DNA of 64,000 nt, taken from the NCBI RefSeq assembly GCF_041435015.1, contig NZ_CP107989.1:2542001-2606000 (forward strand). The letters run 5' to 3'. Position 1 is the first letter of the stretch; every line of letters starts with the position of its first letter. The notes under the pieces were generated by a model. The model made no database searches and was not told the DNA's origin. It worked only from the letters and a program-made list of their open reading frames with translations. The position numbers and the translations under genes are program-made. This stretch comes from Streptomyces canus (GTDB lineage Bacteria > Actinomycetota > Actinomycetes > Streptomycetales > Streptomycetaceae). Positions 17,108 through 25,791 of this stretch are shown here, in pieces.

Positions 17108-17773
17108 TCAGGCCGCAGGGCGGGGCGGGTCGGCGGGGCCGTAGCGGGCGGCGGGCACGCGGCGCAGCAGGGCCCAGTACCGGTCGCCGTACGACCAGTG
17201 CCACCACTCGGTCGGGTAGTTGACGAATCCGGTCGTGGTGAGCACCCGGCGCAGCAGGGCCCGGTACTCGCGTGCCTCGGCGGTGATGCCGGGCGCGTCG
17301 GTGCGGCAGGCGCCCGCGCTCTCCTCCGGGGTGGCGTTGACCTCCGTGCCGAGCGGCAGTTCCCGGCCCGTGCGGTCGCACAGGGTCAGATCGACCGCGC
17401 CGCCACTGACGTGCGGGGCGACCTCCGGCGGCGAGATGTACGCGCTCGCCAGCTCACGGATCCGTTCGGGAGCCGCGTCCGGGTGAGCCTGCCGCATGGT
17501 CGCCGCGTACTGCTCGAAGTACCGGCGCTGGAGGTCCGGCGGCCGGTACCCCTCCACCACCAGGAACCGGATCCCCGCGGGCAGCAGCCGCTGCGCCCGG
17601 ACGAGCCGCCGCAGCGCGCCGACCCGCAGATGGGCGTAGCTCCCCTCGTCGTCGGCCTGCCGGGCGTCGAGCCTCAACTGGCCGTCCTCCCGCAGATCGA
17701 CGAGCCGTTCCCCGCACTCGTCGTGCCTCACCGCGGCAACCCTGGGATCCGCGAGCGTGATGATGTCTGTCAC
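17108..17773 (-). CDS. M15 D-Ala-D-Ala dipeptidase (VanX-like)
   Basis: 221 residues from GTG 17773. Zinc and catalytic motifs of M15 VanX enzymes are visible: VEGYRPPDLQRRYFEQY, the HVSGGAVDL motif (HxxGxAxD) and EWWHWSYGD (ExxH) near residue 195. Such enzymes hydrolyse D-Ala-D-Ala; in streptomycetes without VanH/VanA neighbours they more likely serve in peptidoglycan turnover than in glycopeptide resistance. No signal peptide is seen, so cytoplasmic. It is 86 bp upstream of the sigma gene on the same strand. The open frame extends upstream of the GTG but with no family similarity. Confidence 0.88.
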   Translation of the reverse strand: MTDIITLADPRVAAVRHDECGERLVDLREDGQLRLDARQADDEGSYAHLRVGALRRLVRAQRLLPAGIRFLVVEGYRPPDLQRRYFEQYAATMRQAHPDAAPERIRELASAYISPPEVAPHVSGGAVDLTLCDRTGRELPLGTEVNATPEESAGACRTDAPGITAEAREYRALLRRVLTTTGFVNYPTEWWHWSYGDRYWALLRRVPAARYGPADPPRPAA

Positions 17774-17880
17774 GAGAAGAGCGTCGCGGGGTCCTCTGCA
17801 AATGCTCTGCAGATCGCCTGCAAGCGCCGGCCCCATGAGTTCTGCAGCACCTTCGCGCCCACGTCGCGCCCACGTCGTTC

Positions 17881-20800
17881 CTACGCCCGCTCCCGCGCCT
17901 CCCGAGCCCCCAACTCCCGGAAAACCCCCATCCCTTCGGCTCGGGCCCCCGAAGCCGCCCCCGCCTCCCCGTCGGCCTCCCACACCTCGGCCAGGTCCCA
18001 GAGGGTCCGCGCCCGCCACAGCGGCAGCCGCAACGTCTCCCAGAGCGACAGTGCCCGCTCCAGCGGCCCCCGCGCACTCCGGGCGTCACCGGAGGCCAGA
18101 CACCACTCCCCCAGCGTCCTCAGCACCAGCGCCTCGCCGAACCGGTCCTGCCGCTCCCGCGCCAGCTCCAGACACCGCCCGAGCCGTTCGCGCGACTCGT
18201 CCAGAAGACCCAGCCGCAGCTCCACCTTCGCCAGCGACTGCTCGGTGTACATCACGCCGAACGTGTCGTGGAGGCCGACGAAAATCCGCAGCACGCCCCG
18301 CAGCAACCGCTCGGCGTCCCCGTACTCCCCCTCGGCCCGGTGGCAGAGGGCCAGCGCGCGCAGGATCAGCGCCTCCCCGTGCCGGTCGTCCTCCGCGCGG
18401 TACAGCTCCAGGGCCTGCGTGAAGGCCTCACGGGCCGCGGGGCCGTCGCCCTGTTCCCGGTACACGTAACCGAGGCCGTACAGCACCCGGGCCCGGGCAC
18501 CACGGTCGTCGAGCCGCCCGTACCGCTCCAGCGCCGCGCCGAGGAGCTCCAACGCCTCGGAGTAGCGGGCCTGTTCACGCCGGGCCGTGGCCATGCCGAG
18601 CAGGGCCTGGGCCATCCCCTGCGGCCCGTCGTCCTGTGCCTCGAACAGCCGCAGCGCGTCACGGTAGTAGGCGTACGACTCCTCGAACTCGTCCTGCTCG
18701 TAGCGCAGTTGACCGAGTCCGGTGAGCAGCCACGCCTCACCCTCGCCGTCGCCGCTGCGCCGCACCGCCGCCATCGCCGCGGTGTGCGAGCGCGACCAGG
18801 CGTCGAACTGGTTGTACAGCGCGACCGAGCTCGCGATCAGCGCGCCGGCGAGGTCCCGGGCGGCGCGCTCCATCCCGTGGTCGGCGCAGTACTCCACCGC
18901 CGCCAGCAGACCGGCCTGTTCGGCGGCGAACCAGGCCGCGGGGCGACTGAGCAGCTCCTCCTCGGCCTGCGGATCGAACCGGTCGACGGGCCGTACGGCG
19001 GCCGGTTCGGGGAAGTAGCGTGCCGTGCCGCCGGGGCCCCGCGCGGCGGCCTTCTCGGCCAGCCCGAGCCAGCACTCCACCAGACGCCGTACGGCCGCCG
19101 CCCGCTCCTCGGCGCTCTCCTCCGACAGACAGCGCTCGCGGGCGTGTTCCCGGGCCAGGTCGTGGATGCGGTAGCGGCTGCGGCCGGTGCCGTCCACCCC
19201 GATCACGTCGATGAAGTGGCAGTCGACCAGCCGCTCGACGGCCTCCTCGGCCTCCTCCGTGCCGATGTCCAGCAGGGGCGCGGCGATCCAGGCCGCGAAG
19301 TCGGGCAGGTCGAGCAGGGCCAGCCGGCGCAGGGCGCGCCGCTCCTGCGGATCGAGGTCGGCGTAGCCCAGTTCCAGGCTGGTGCGCAACTCCAGGTCCC
19401 CGGCGCGGAGTTCGTTGAGCCGGAGGCGTTCGTCGCGCAGGCGGGCGGCGAGCCGACCGGGCACCCAGTGCGGCCGGGCCGCGAGCCGTGCTCCGGCGAT
19501 GCGCACGGCGAGCGGCAGGCGCCCGCACAGGGCGACGATCTCGGCGGTCTGTTCCGGCTCCGCGCGGACACGGTCCGCTCCGGCGACCCGTCTGAGGAGT
19601 TCGAGTGCCTCCTCCTCGCCCGGGACGGTCAGATCGAGATGGGCCGCTCCCTCCAGCGCCACCAGTCGGCGCCGGCTCGTGACGAGCACCGCGGAACCGG
19701 GGCCGGGCGGCAGCAGCGGCCGTACGTGCGCCTCGCCGGCTGCGTTGTCGAGGATCAGCAGAATGCGGCGGTGGCCGGTGTACGTGCGGTACAGCCCCGT
19801 CAGTTCCTCGACGGAGCTCGGCAGCGTCGCCGGTTCGGCGCCCATGGCCCGCAGCAGCCGGGCGAGGGCGTCGGCCGGTTGCAGCGGGGCGGTGTCGGCG
19901 GCCCGCAGGTCCACGAACAGGCGGCCGTCCGGGAAGAGTTCCGCGGTGCGATGGCCGACGTGGACGGCCAGGGCGGTCTTGCCCGTCCCGGAGCGGCCGG
20001 AGATCACGCCGATCGGCGGGGCGGTACGGCCGGGGTCGTCGACCCGGCCCAGCAGCGAGACGGCCCAGTCGATCTGGTCCGACCGGCCGACGAAGTCGGC
20101 TATGTCCGGGGGGAGATGGGACGGGGCGGGTCTCGGGGACGGCGCGCCCGGTCCGGTGCCGACCGCCGTCGCAGGGCTCGTGGCCCGCTGCCGGTCCTTC
20201 GCGGCGGCGACGGCTTCCTGTGCCGACGGGCCGGAGCCGGAGCCGAGCGGTGAGGGGTCGTGGGGGCCGGCGCCGGAGCCCGGCGGAGTGGGGTCGTGGG
20301 CTCTGGAGCCGGTTCCGGGCAGTGCGGGGTCGTGGGACCGGGAGCCGGTGCCGAGCAGCGCGGGGTCGTTGGTCAGCACGGCCTTGTGCAGCGCCCGCAG
20401 TTCCGGTCCGGCGTCGATGCCCAGCTCCTCGCGCAGGACCTCGCGGCCCTCCTGATAGGTGCGCAGGGCGTCGGAGACCCGTCCGGTGCGGAACAGGGCG
20501 GTCATCAGCTGGCCCCGCGGCCGTTCCCGGAGGGGGTGGGCGGCGACGTGCGCGAGCAGGGGCGCGATCGTGCGGTCCGCGCGGCCGAGCTCCAACTGGA
20601 GGCCGAAGGACTCCTCCTGGGCGACCAGCCGCAGTTCGCCCAGCCGGGCCGCCTCGATCCGGGCGAACGACTGGCCCAGGCCTTCCATGGCCTCCTGCCC
20701 CCGCCACAGCCCCAATGCCTCGGACAGCAGCTCGGCGGCCTCGTCCGCGCGGCCCCGGGCGGCCTCGGCCCGGCCCGAGGTGAGCAGTTCCTCGAAGCGG

Positions 20801-21105
20801 CGGGCGTCGACCTGGGAGGGGTCGAGGTCGGCGACGTATCCCGGCGGCCGGGTACGGATCACCTCCGCTTCACCGACGCGGGCGAGCGCGCGGCGTACCG
20901 CGGAGACATGGGTGGCGACGAGGGCGCTGGCGGTGGCGGGCGCCTGCTCGTCCCAGACACAGTCCACGAGCCGTTCCGTGGAGAGCACCTCGCCGAGATG
21001 GACGACGAGTGCGGACAGCACGGCCAGGGGTCTGACCCCGCCGAGCGGGGCCCGTCGGTTCCCCTCCCACACCTCCACCGGACCGAGAAGACGTACCTGG
21101 AGCAT
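17881..21105 (-). CDS. AfsR/SARP-family transcriptional regulator with NB-ARC and TPR domains
   Basis: 1074 residues starting MLQVRLLGPVEV at ATG 21105. Domain order: OmpR-like winged helix (about 1-95), bacterial transcriptional activation domain (about 100-248), a low-complexity linker of 12-residue repeats (about 250-300), an NTPase domain with Walker A GRSGTGKTAL (about 368-377), and about nine TPRs to the C-terminus. This is the layout of AfsR, the streptomycete global activator of secondary metabolism, and the length is close to the usual one. Long upstream extension of the frame is not part of the gene. Targets cannot be read from the sequence; the divergent flippase-like gene shares its 449-bp upstream region. 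Confidence 0.92.
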   Translation of the reverse strand: MLQVRLLGPVEVWEGNRRAPLGGVRPLAVLSALVVHLGEVLSTERLVDCVWDEQAPATASALVATHVSAVRRALARVGEAEVIRTRPPGYVADLDPSQVDARRFEELLTSGRAEAARGRADEAAELLSEALGLWRGQEAMEGLGQSFARIEAARLGELRLVAQEESFGLQLELGRADRTIAPLLAHVAAHPLRERPRGQLMTALFRTGRVSDALRTYQEGREVLREELGIDAGPELRALHKAVLTNDPALLGTGSRSHDPALPGTGSRAHDPTPPGSGAGPHDPSPLGSGSGPSAQEAVAAAKDRQRATSPATAVGTGPGAPSPRPAPSHLPPDIADFVGRSDQIDWAVSLLGRVDDPGRTAPPIGVISGRSGTGKTALAVHVGHRTAELFPDGRLFVDLRAADTAPLQPADALARLLRAMGAEPATLPSSVEELTGLYRTYTGHRRILLILDNAAGEAHVRPLLPPGPGSAVLVTSRRRLVALEGAAHLDLTVPGEEEALELLRRVAGADRVRAEPEQTAEIVALCGRLPLAVRIAGARLAARPHWVPGRLAARLRDERLRLNELRAGDLELRTSLELGYADLDPQERRALRRLALLDLPDFAAWIAAPLLDIGTEEAEEAVERLVDCHFIDVIGVDGTGRSRYRIHDLAREHARERCLSEESAEERAAAVRRLVECWLGLAEKAAARGPGGTARYFPEPAAVRPVDRFDPQAEEELLSRPAAWFAAEQAGLLAAVEYCADHGMERAARDLAGALIASSVALYNQFDAWSRSHTAAMAAVRRSGDGEGEAWLLTGLGQLRYEQDEFEESYAYYRDALRLFEAQDDGPQGMAQALLGMATARREQARYSEALELLGAALERYGRLDDRGARARVLYGLGYVYREQGDGPAAREAFTQALELYRAEDDRHGEALILRALALCHRAEGEYGDAERLLRGVLRIFVGLHDTFGVMYTEQSLAKVELRLGLLDESRERLGRCLELARERQDRFGEALVLRTLGEWCLASGDARSARGPLERALSLWETLRLPLWRARTLWDLAEVWEADGEAGAASGARAEGMGVFRELGAREARERA

Positions 21106-21554
21106 CGTTCCCCGATCGCCGTACCGCCCGCCCCACGGATGCGTGTTCGACGATATCGACGGGCGGTGCCGGTGGACGACGAGATCGGCGCCGCCCTGGC
21201 CGGATCCGGCCAGTCGGCCGCTGGGCGGCGTGCCCTGAACAGCGGGTTGTGCCCGGCGTGCAGCAGTCGGCGCCCGGCTTCCCCCAGGACGACGGTTGGC
21301 TGGATTTCGGCGGTGCCCAGGGATACCCCTCACCTGAGGGACGGCCGACCGGGGGCGCTCGTATGAGGGCTCTCCGACATTCTTTCCGCACCGCCGTCCC
21401 ACCCCGTTTCGCCCACCCGCCCGCGCCCCTTCGGTTGCCGGACATTTGAACGTCACACCGAGCGGGAACGTTTCCCTCGTCCCCTCTGCATCGCCTTGCC
21501 TCCGTCATGCCCCGTGTCCCGCACGGGGCATGACGCGAAAGGACGACGTGCGCC
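21106..21554. other. 449-bp divergent intergenic region, no gene seen
   Basis: Between the start codons of the AfsR-like gene (-) and the flippase-like gene (+). A 66-codon frame at 21249-21449 lacks recognisable similarity and a clear ribosome site, so I do not call it. The striking element is the perfect hairpin at 21503-21535. Sequence near 21445-21480 is relatively A+T-rich and may hold the rightward promoter. Confidence 0.6.
21503..21535 (+). promoter_or_regulatory. Perfect 14-bp inverted repeat in the leader of the flippase-like gene
   Basis: CGTCATGCCCCGTG (21503-21516), loop tcccg, CACGGGGCATGACG (21522-21535). It ends 19 bases before the GTG start and five bases or so before the AAGGAC ribosome site, a position suited to an attenuator, a translational control hairpin or a dimeric repressor site. 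Confidence 0.65.
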
Positions 21555-22595
21555 GTGTCCCTGCTTCCGCTCGAAGGTCCCCCGGGGCCGCTCCCCGCGC
21601 CCGCCCCGGCCCCGCTCCCGGTCAGTGTTCCGGCTCCCGCTCCCGCCGGTTCCCGCCGCTCCCTGACGCGTCTCACCCGCCGCCTGCTCACCCTGCTCCC
21701 CGTCCTGCTCATCGGTATCTGGGCGGCGCTGGACTGGCGTGCCCTGTACGACGGCACCGCACGGCTGACCACCGCCGACCCCTGGTGGCTCCTCATCGGG
21801 CTCTTCTACACCTGCCTGGGCTGGGTGTCCGCCTCCGTCGTCCGACAGGGTGCCCTGCCCGAGCGGCTGCCGCCGGGGCTGTTGGTCGCCTCGCAGTTCG
21901 CCGCCGGCGCGGCCAACCACGTGCTGCCGGCGAGCCTCGGCGCACACGCCGTCACCCTGCGCTTCCTTCAGGGGCAGGGCATCCCGCTGGGCCGCGCCAC
22001 CGCCTCGCTCGCCCTGTACGCGCTGGTCAGGCCGATCGCCAAGACGCTCGTCCTGGTCGGCTTCCTGGTCGCGCTGCCCGGCCTGCTGCGGCTCGGTGAG
22101 CTCGTCCCGGACCGGCGGATGCTGTTCCTGCCCCTGGTGGCCGCGGGACTCGGGCTGGCCGGCACGCTCCTGGTGCTGACTCTCGTCCGCCCGCTGCGGC
22201 GCCCGGCGGTCACGTTCGTGCGCACCGCCCTGACCGACGCCCGCCGGCTGCACACCATGCCCAGCCGGGTCCTCGCGTTGTGGGGCGGCGCGGCCGCCGC
22301 ACCCCTGCTCCAGGCGAGCGTGATCCACGCGGTGGGCGCCTCGCTGGGAGTGACGCTGTCCTGGGCGCAGGTCGCGTTCGCGTACCTCGCCGCGAGCAGC
22401 GCGGTCGGTTCCGTGCCCGCGCCCGGCGGCATCGGCCCGGTGGACGCGGCCATGGTCTTCACCCTCGCCGTCTACGGCGTCCCCGTGAGCCTCGGCACGG
22501 CGACCCTCATCGGCTACCGCGTCCTGACGGTGTGGCTGCCCCTGCTGCCGGGTGTGCTGTGCATGTCGGCCCTCGTGCATCGGAAGGCTCTCTGA
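21555..22595 (+). CDS. Lysylphosphatidylglycerol synthase-TM / UPF0104-type membrane protein
   Basis: 346 residues from GTG 21555 (AAGGAC upstream). After a Pro/Ala-rich cytoplasmic N-terminus there are about eight transmembrane helices; the segments AANHVLPASLGAHAVTLRFL and SVPAPGGIGPVDAAMV are the family signature seen in MprF flippase-like domains (UPF0104). No catalytic synthase domain is attached. Members are thought to move lipids or polyprenyl-linked substrates across the membrane; the actual substrate is unknown. A single-gene transcript is likely, preceded by a strong hairpin. Confidence 0.85.
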   Translation: MSLLPLEGPPGPLPAPAPAPLPVSVPAPAPAGSRRSLTRLTRRLLTLLPVLLIGIWAALDWRALYDGTARLTTADPWWLLIGLFYTCLGWVSASVVRQGALPERLPPGLLVASQFAAGAANHVLPASLGAHAVTLRFLQGQGIPLGRATASLALYALVRPIAKTLVLVGFLVALPGLLRLGELVPDRRMLFLPLVAAGLGLAGTLLVLTLVRPLRRPAVTFVRTALTDARRLHTMPSRVLALWGGAAAAPLLQASVIHAVGASLGVTLSWAQVAFAYLAASSAVGSVPAPGGIGPVDAAMVFTLAVYGVPVSLGTATLIGYRVLTVWLPLLPGVLCMSALVHRKAL

Positions 22596-22608
22596 AACAC
22601 CGGCACCA

Positions 22609-22643
22609 TTGAATGATGCATTCAACACTCCTAGCATCCTCAG
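22609..22643 (+). promoter_or_regulatory. Promoter and palindromic operator of the GH84 gene
   Basis: TTGAAT (-35, 22609-22614), 17-bp spacer, TAGCAT (-10, 22632-22637), with the GTG start at 22644 placed where transcription should begin (leaderless). The inverted repeat TTGAATGATGCATTCAA (22609-22625) covers the -35, a position suited to repression. It resembles elements before the other island genes. Confidence 0.7.
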
Positions 22644-25600
22644 GTGGATTCATTCATCAATCTCAGATGTGTGGCCGCCGCCCTGCTGCTGGCCGTGGGC
22701 CTCGCGGCCCCGGCGGCCCCCGCCTCGGCCGGCCCCCGGCAGGCGGTGCCGGAGGTCTGGCCGACCCCTCAGAAGATCACCGTCGGACCCGGCCGGCTCC
22801 TCGTTCCCGACCGGGTCGTCGAAGTCGTCGGCCCCGGTACCGATCCCTCGGCCCGAAAGGTCGTCGAGGCGGCCCTCAAGGCCGCCGGAGCCGACCGCAT
22901 CACGAAGGTCGACGCCGGCGACCGGCCACCCCCGTCCGGCCTGACCGTCTACCTCGGCGGCCCCGGCGAGAACAGCGCCACCGCCCGGACCCTGAAACAA
23001 CTCGGCGCCGACTCCCCGTCCGGTCTCGCCACCGGCGGTTACGTCCTGGCCTCCGGCCGCAGCCACGGTCGGGCCCTCCTCGCCCTCTCCGGCGTCGACA
23101 CCACCGGCACCTTCTACGCCGCCCAGACCCTGCGCCAACTCCTGAACGACAAAAGCCAGTTGCCCGTGGTCAAGGTGCGGGACTGGCCCACCGCCGCCCT
23201 CCGCGGAGTCATCGAGGGCTTCTACGGCACCCCCTGGACGCACGCCGAGCGACTCGCCCAACTCGACTTCTACGGCCGGACGAAGCAGAACGTCTACGTC
23301 TACTCCCCCAAGGACGACGACTACCTGCGCGCCCGCTGGCGGGACGCGTACCCGGCCGCGGCGCTGGGCCGGCTGAAGGAACTGGTCGACCGGGCCGACG
23401 CCGACCACGTCCGCTTCACCTACGCCCTCTCCCCCGGTCTGTCGGTCTGCTACTCGTCGGACGCCGACATCAAGGCGCTCACCACCAAGTTCGACTCGCT
23501 GTACGCCATCGGCGTCCGCTCCTTCGCGATCCCGCTGGACGACATCAGCTACACCAAGTGGAACTGCCCCGAGGACGAGAAGGAGTTCGGCACTGGCGGT
23601 GGTGCGGCGGGGGCCGCGCAGGCCCATCTGCTGAACGCCGCGTGGAAGCGGTTCTCCGCCGACCACACCGGACTTCGGCCCCTGGAGATGGTCCCCACCG
23701 AGTACTCGGACCTCGCCGACTCCCCGTACAAGAAGGCCCTCAGGGAGCAGCTGGATCCGTCCGTGGTCGTCGAGTGGACCGGCGTCGGCGTCATCGCGCC
23801 CACCATCACCACCGAGCAGCTGAAGCAGGCCCGCGAGGTCTACGGCCACCCGATCCTGGTCTGGGACAACTACCCGGTCAACGACTACGTCACCAGCCGT
23901 CTCCTCCTCGGCCCCTACGCCGGCCGGGAACCCGGCGTGGCGAGCGCCGCCACCGGCGTGACCGCCAACCCGATGGTCCAGGGCGAGGCGAGCCGGATCG
24001 CCCTGTTCACCTCGGCCGCCTATCTGTGGAACCCGACCGCCTACGACCCGCGCAAGGCGTTCGCCGCCTCGGTCCAGGACCTGGCAGGACCCCAAGCCGC
24101 CGGCTGGCTGCGGATCTTCGCCGAGAACAACTACTCCTCCCAGCTCGACCCGACCGAGTCCCCCACCCTCACCCGGCTGATCGCCGCCTTCCGCAAGGCC
24201 TACGAGCAGGACAGCGGACTCGACCGAGCGGCAGCCCGGTTGAAGGCCTACTTCGCCGACATGGCCGCCACCCCCGCCCAGTTGCGCGCCCGGCTCGACA
24301 ACCCCGGGTTCCTCGACGAGACGTCCGCCTGGCTCGACAAGCTCGGACGCTACGGCGGCGCGGGCGGAACGGCCGTGGATCTGCTGCTGGCCCACCGGCG
24401 CGGTGACACGGACGCGGTCTCCACGTACTGGAAGCAACTCCAGAAAGAACGCAAGGAGTTGGACGCCATCCCGCAGCAGGTCTCGCCGGGCGTGATGGAC
24501 CGGTTCCTCTACACCACGATGCTGGAGAACGCCCCCGACCCCGGCGTGGACGCGGCCTTCTCGCCCGGCTCCGTGTCGCTCGCGCCCGGAGCCTCCGCCA
24601 CGGTCACCCTCGACTTCTCCGACACGCAGGCCAGGACCGTGAGCTGGAAGCTCGACGTGCCCGACGGCGTCACCGCCTCGCCCTCCGAGGGCACGGCCAC
24701 CACCCCGGACGCCAAGGTCAGCGTCACCCTCACCGGGAAGACCGAGGGAGTCCACTCCGTCGTCGTGTCGGGCACCGGCATCCTGGACCGCGCACTCCCG
24801 GTCCAGGTCACCGACGGCACCGGCACGCCCCGCGCCCTGACCGCCGACTTCAGTGGCGCGTCGGTGAGTTCCATCGATCTGTCCTCCGGCACGACCAGGA
24901 ACATCGCCGTCGGCAACAACCCCGGCGAGGTCGTCGTGAGCGCGGACGGGCGTACCGCGTACGCCGCCAACCAGGGCTCCGACACGGTCAGTGTGATCGA
25001 CGTGTCGAGCGGCACGGTCACCGCCACCGTCGCCGTCGGCAAGGTCCCCGCCGGACTCGCGCTCACCCCGGACGGCGGCACGCTCTGGGTCGCCAACTAC
25101 ACGGACGGCACGGTGCAGTCGATCGACACGGGCACCCTGAGGACCGGCACTCCGGTCCCGGTCGGCGACGGTCCCGAGAACATGGCGATCACGCCCGACG
25201 GCAGAACCCTGTACGTGGCCGACATCCACGACAACACGGTGAGCCCCGTCGACCTCACCACCGGCCAGGCGGGCGCGGCGATACCGGTCGGTCCGAGCCC
25301 GTTCAACGTGGTGGCGGCCCCCGACGGCAGGACGGTGTACGTCTCCAACTCCGGCGGCTCGACGGTGACGCCGATCGACACGACGACGAACGAGACCGAA
25401 CCGACCTTCCTGATCTCCGGCCAGGCATACGGCCTCGCCCTGTCACCGGACGGCCGGACCCTGTGGGTCAGCCCGAGCAACGGAGACACCGTCACCCCCG
25501 TCGACACGGTGACCGGCGCACCGGGCAAGCAGGTGACCGTCGGAAAGTCGGCGTTCGACGTGGCCCTGAACTGGAACGGCAGCACGGCGTACGTCACGAC

Positions 25601-25703
25601 GGCGGACGGCAACTCCCTGGTACCAGTGGACACGAGCACGGGCAGAAGCGGCACAGGCTTCACCACGGGCGCCTATCCACTGGCGGTGGCACTAACTCCC
25701 TAA
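22644..25703 (+). CDS. Secreted GH84 beta-N-acetylglucosaminidase with C-terminal YVTN beta-propeller
   Basis: 1019 residues. Signal peptide about 1-29 (AAALLLAVGLAAPAAPASA). A GH20b/GH84-type N-terminal domain (about 35-175) leads into the GH84 catalytic barrel, beginning RGVIEGFYGTPW near residue 190; the catalytic Asp pair is Asp299-Asp300 in IPLDDIS. A helical domain and an NPCBM/NEW3-like Ig domain (about 635-725) follow, then about seven YVTN/NHL-type beta-propeller repeats (about 730-1019). GH84 enzymes remove terminal beta-GlcNAc (O-GlcNAcase, hyaluronidase-like). The leaderless GTG start is supported by the promoter geometry. It begins the carbohydrate island and should act outside the cell on GlcNAc-bearing polymers or glycoproteins. 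Confidence 0.9.
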   Translation: MDSFINLRCVAAALLLAVGLAAPAAPASAGPRQAVPEVWPTPQKITVGPGRLLVPDRVVEVVGPGTDPSARKVVEAALKAAGADRITKVDAGDRPPPSGLTVYLGGPGENSATARTLKQLGADSPSGLATGGYVLASGRSHGRALLALSGVDTTGTFYAAQTLRQLLNDKSQLPVVKVRDWPTAALRGVIEGFYGTPWTHAERLAQLDFYGRTKQNVYVYSPKDDDYLRARWRDAYPAAALGRLKELVDRADADHVRFTYALSPGLSVCYSSDADIKALTTKFDSLYAIGVRSFAIPLDDISYTKWNCPEDEKEFGTGGGAAGAAQAHLLNAAWKRFSADHTGLRPLEMVPTEYSDLADSPYKKALREQLDPSVVVEWTGVGVIAPTITTEQLKQAREVYGHPILVWDNYPVNDYVTSRLLLGPYAGREPGVASAATGVTANPMVQGEASRIALFTSAAYLWNPTAYDPRKAFAASVQDLAGPQAAGWLRIFAENNYSSQLDPTESPTLTRLIAAFRKAYEQDSGLDRAAARLKAYFADMAATPAQLRARLDNPGFLDETSAWLDKLGRYGGAGGTAVDLLLAHRRGDTDAVSTYWKQLQKERKELDAIPQQVSPGVMDRFLYTTMLENAPDPGVDAAFSPGSVSLAPGASATVTLDFSDTQARTVSWKLDVPDGVTASPSEGTATTPDAKVSVTLTGKTEGVHSVVVSGTGILDRALPVQVTDGTGTPRALTADFSGASVSSIDLSSGTTRNIAVGNNPGEVVVSADGRTAYAANQGSDTVSVIDVSSGTVTATVAVGKVPAGLALTPDGGTLWVANYTDGTVQSIDTGTLRTGTPVPVGDGPENMAITPDGRTLYVADIHDNTVSPVDLTTGQAGAAIPVGPSPFNVVAAPDGRTVYVSNSGGSTVTPIDTTTNETEPTFLISGQAYGLALSPDGRTLWVSPSNGDTVTPVDTVTGAPGKQVTVGKSAFDVALNWNGSTAYVTTADGNSLVPVDTSTGRSGTGFTTGAYPLAVALTP

Positions 25704-25772
25704 AGGGGCGCGGGGCTGTGTCGAATCTGCGGCCACCGCCGCGTGGGCGCGACCAGCCCCCACCTTCCCCGC
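25704..25772. repeat. Dispersed GC-rich intergenic repeat, copy 1
   Basis: Starts AGGGGCGCGGGGCTG right after the GH84 stop and contains GCGCGACCAGCCCCCACC, able to fold (GGGGCTG with CAGCCCC, inner GCGGC/GCCGC). It sits between convergent genes and probably serves as a two-way terminator. Related copies are at 31963-32014 and 40474-40522. Confidence 0.75.
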
Positions 25773-25791
25773 AACCCCCGCCCGAGCAGCA

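Noticed and set aside
17108..17773. Possible vancomycin-resistance gene set
   Set aside because: Only a VanX-like dipeptidase is present; no VanH, VanA ligase or VanRS neighbours.
21249..21449. 66-codon plus-strand frame in the AfsR upstream region
   Set aside because: No ribosome site, no similarity and mixed codon bias; probably chance.
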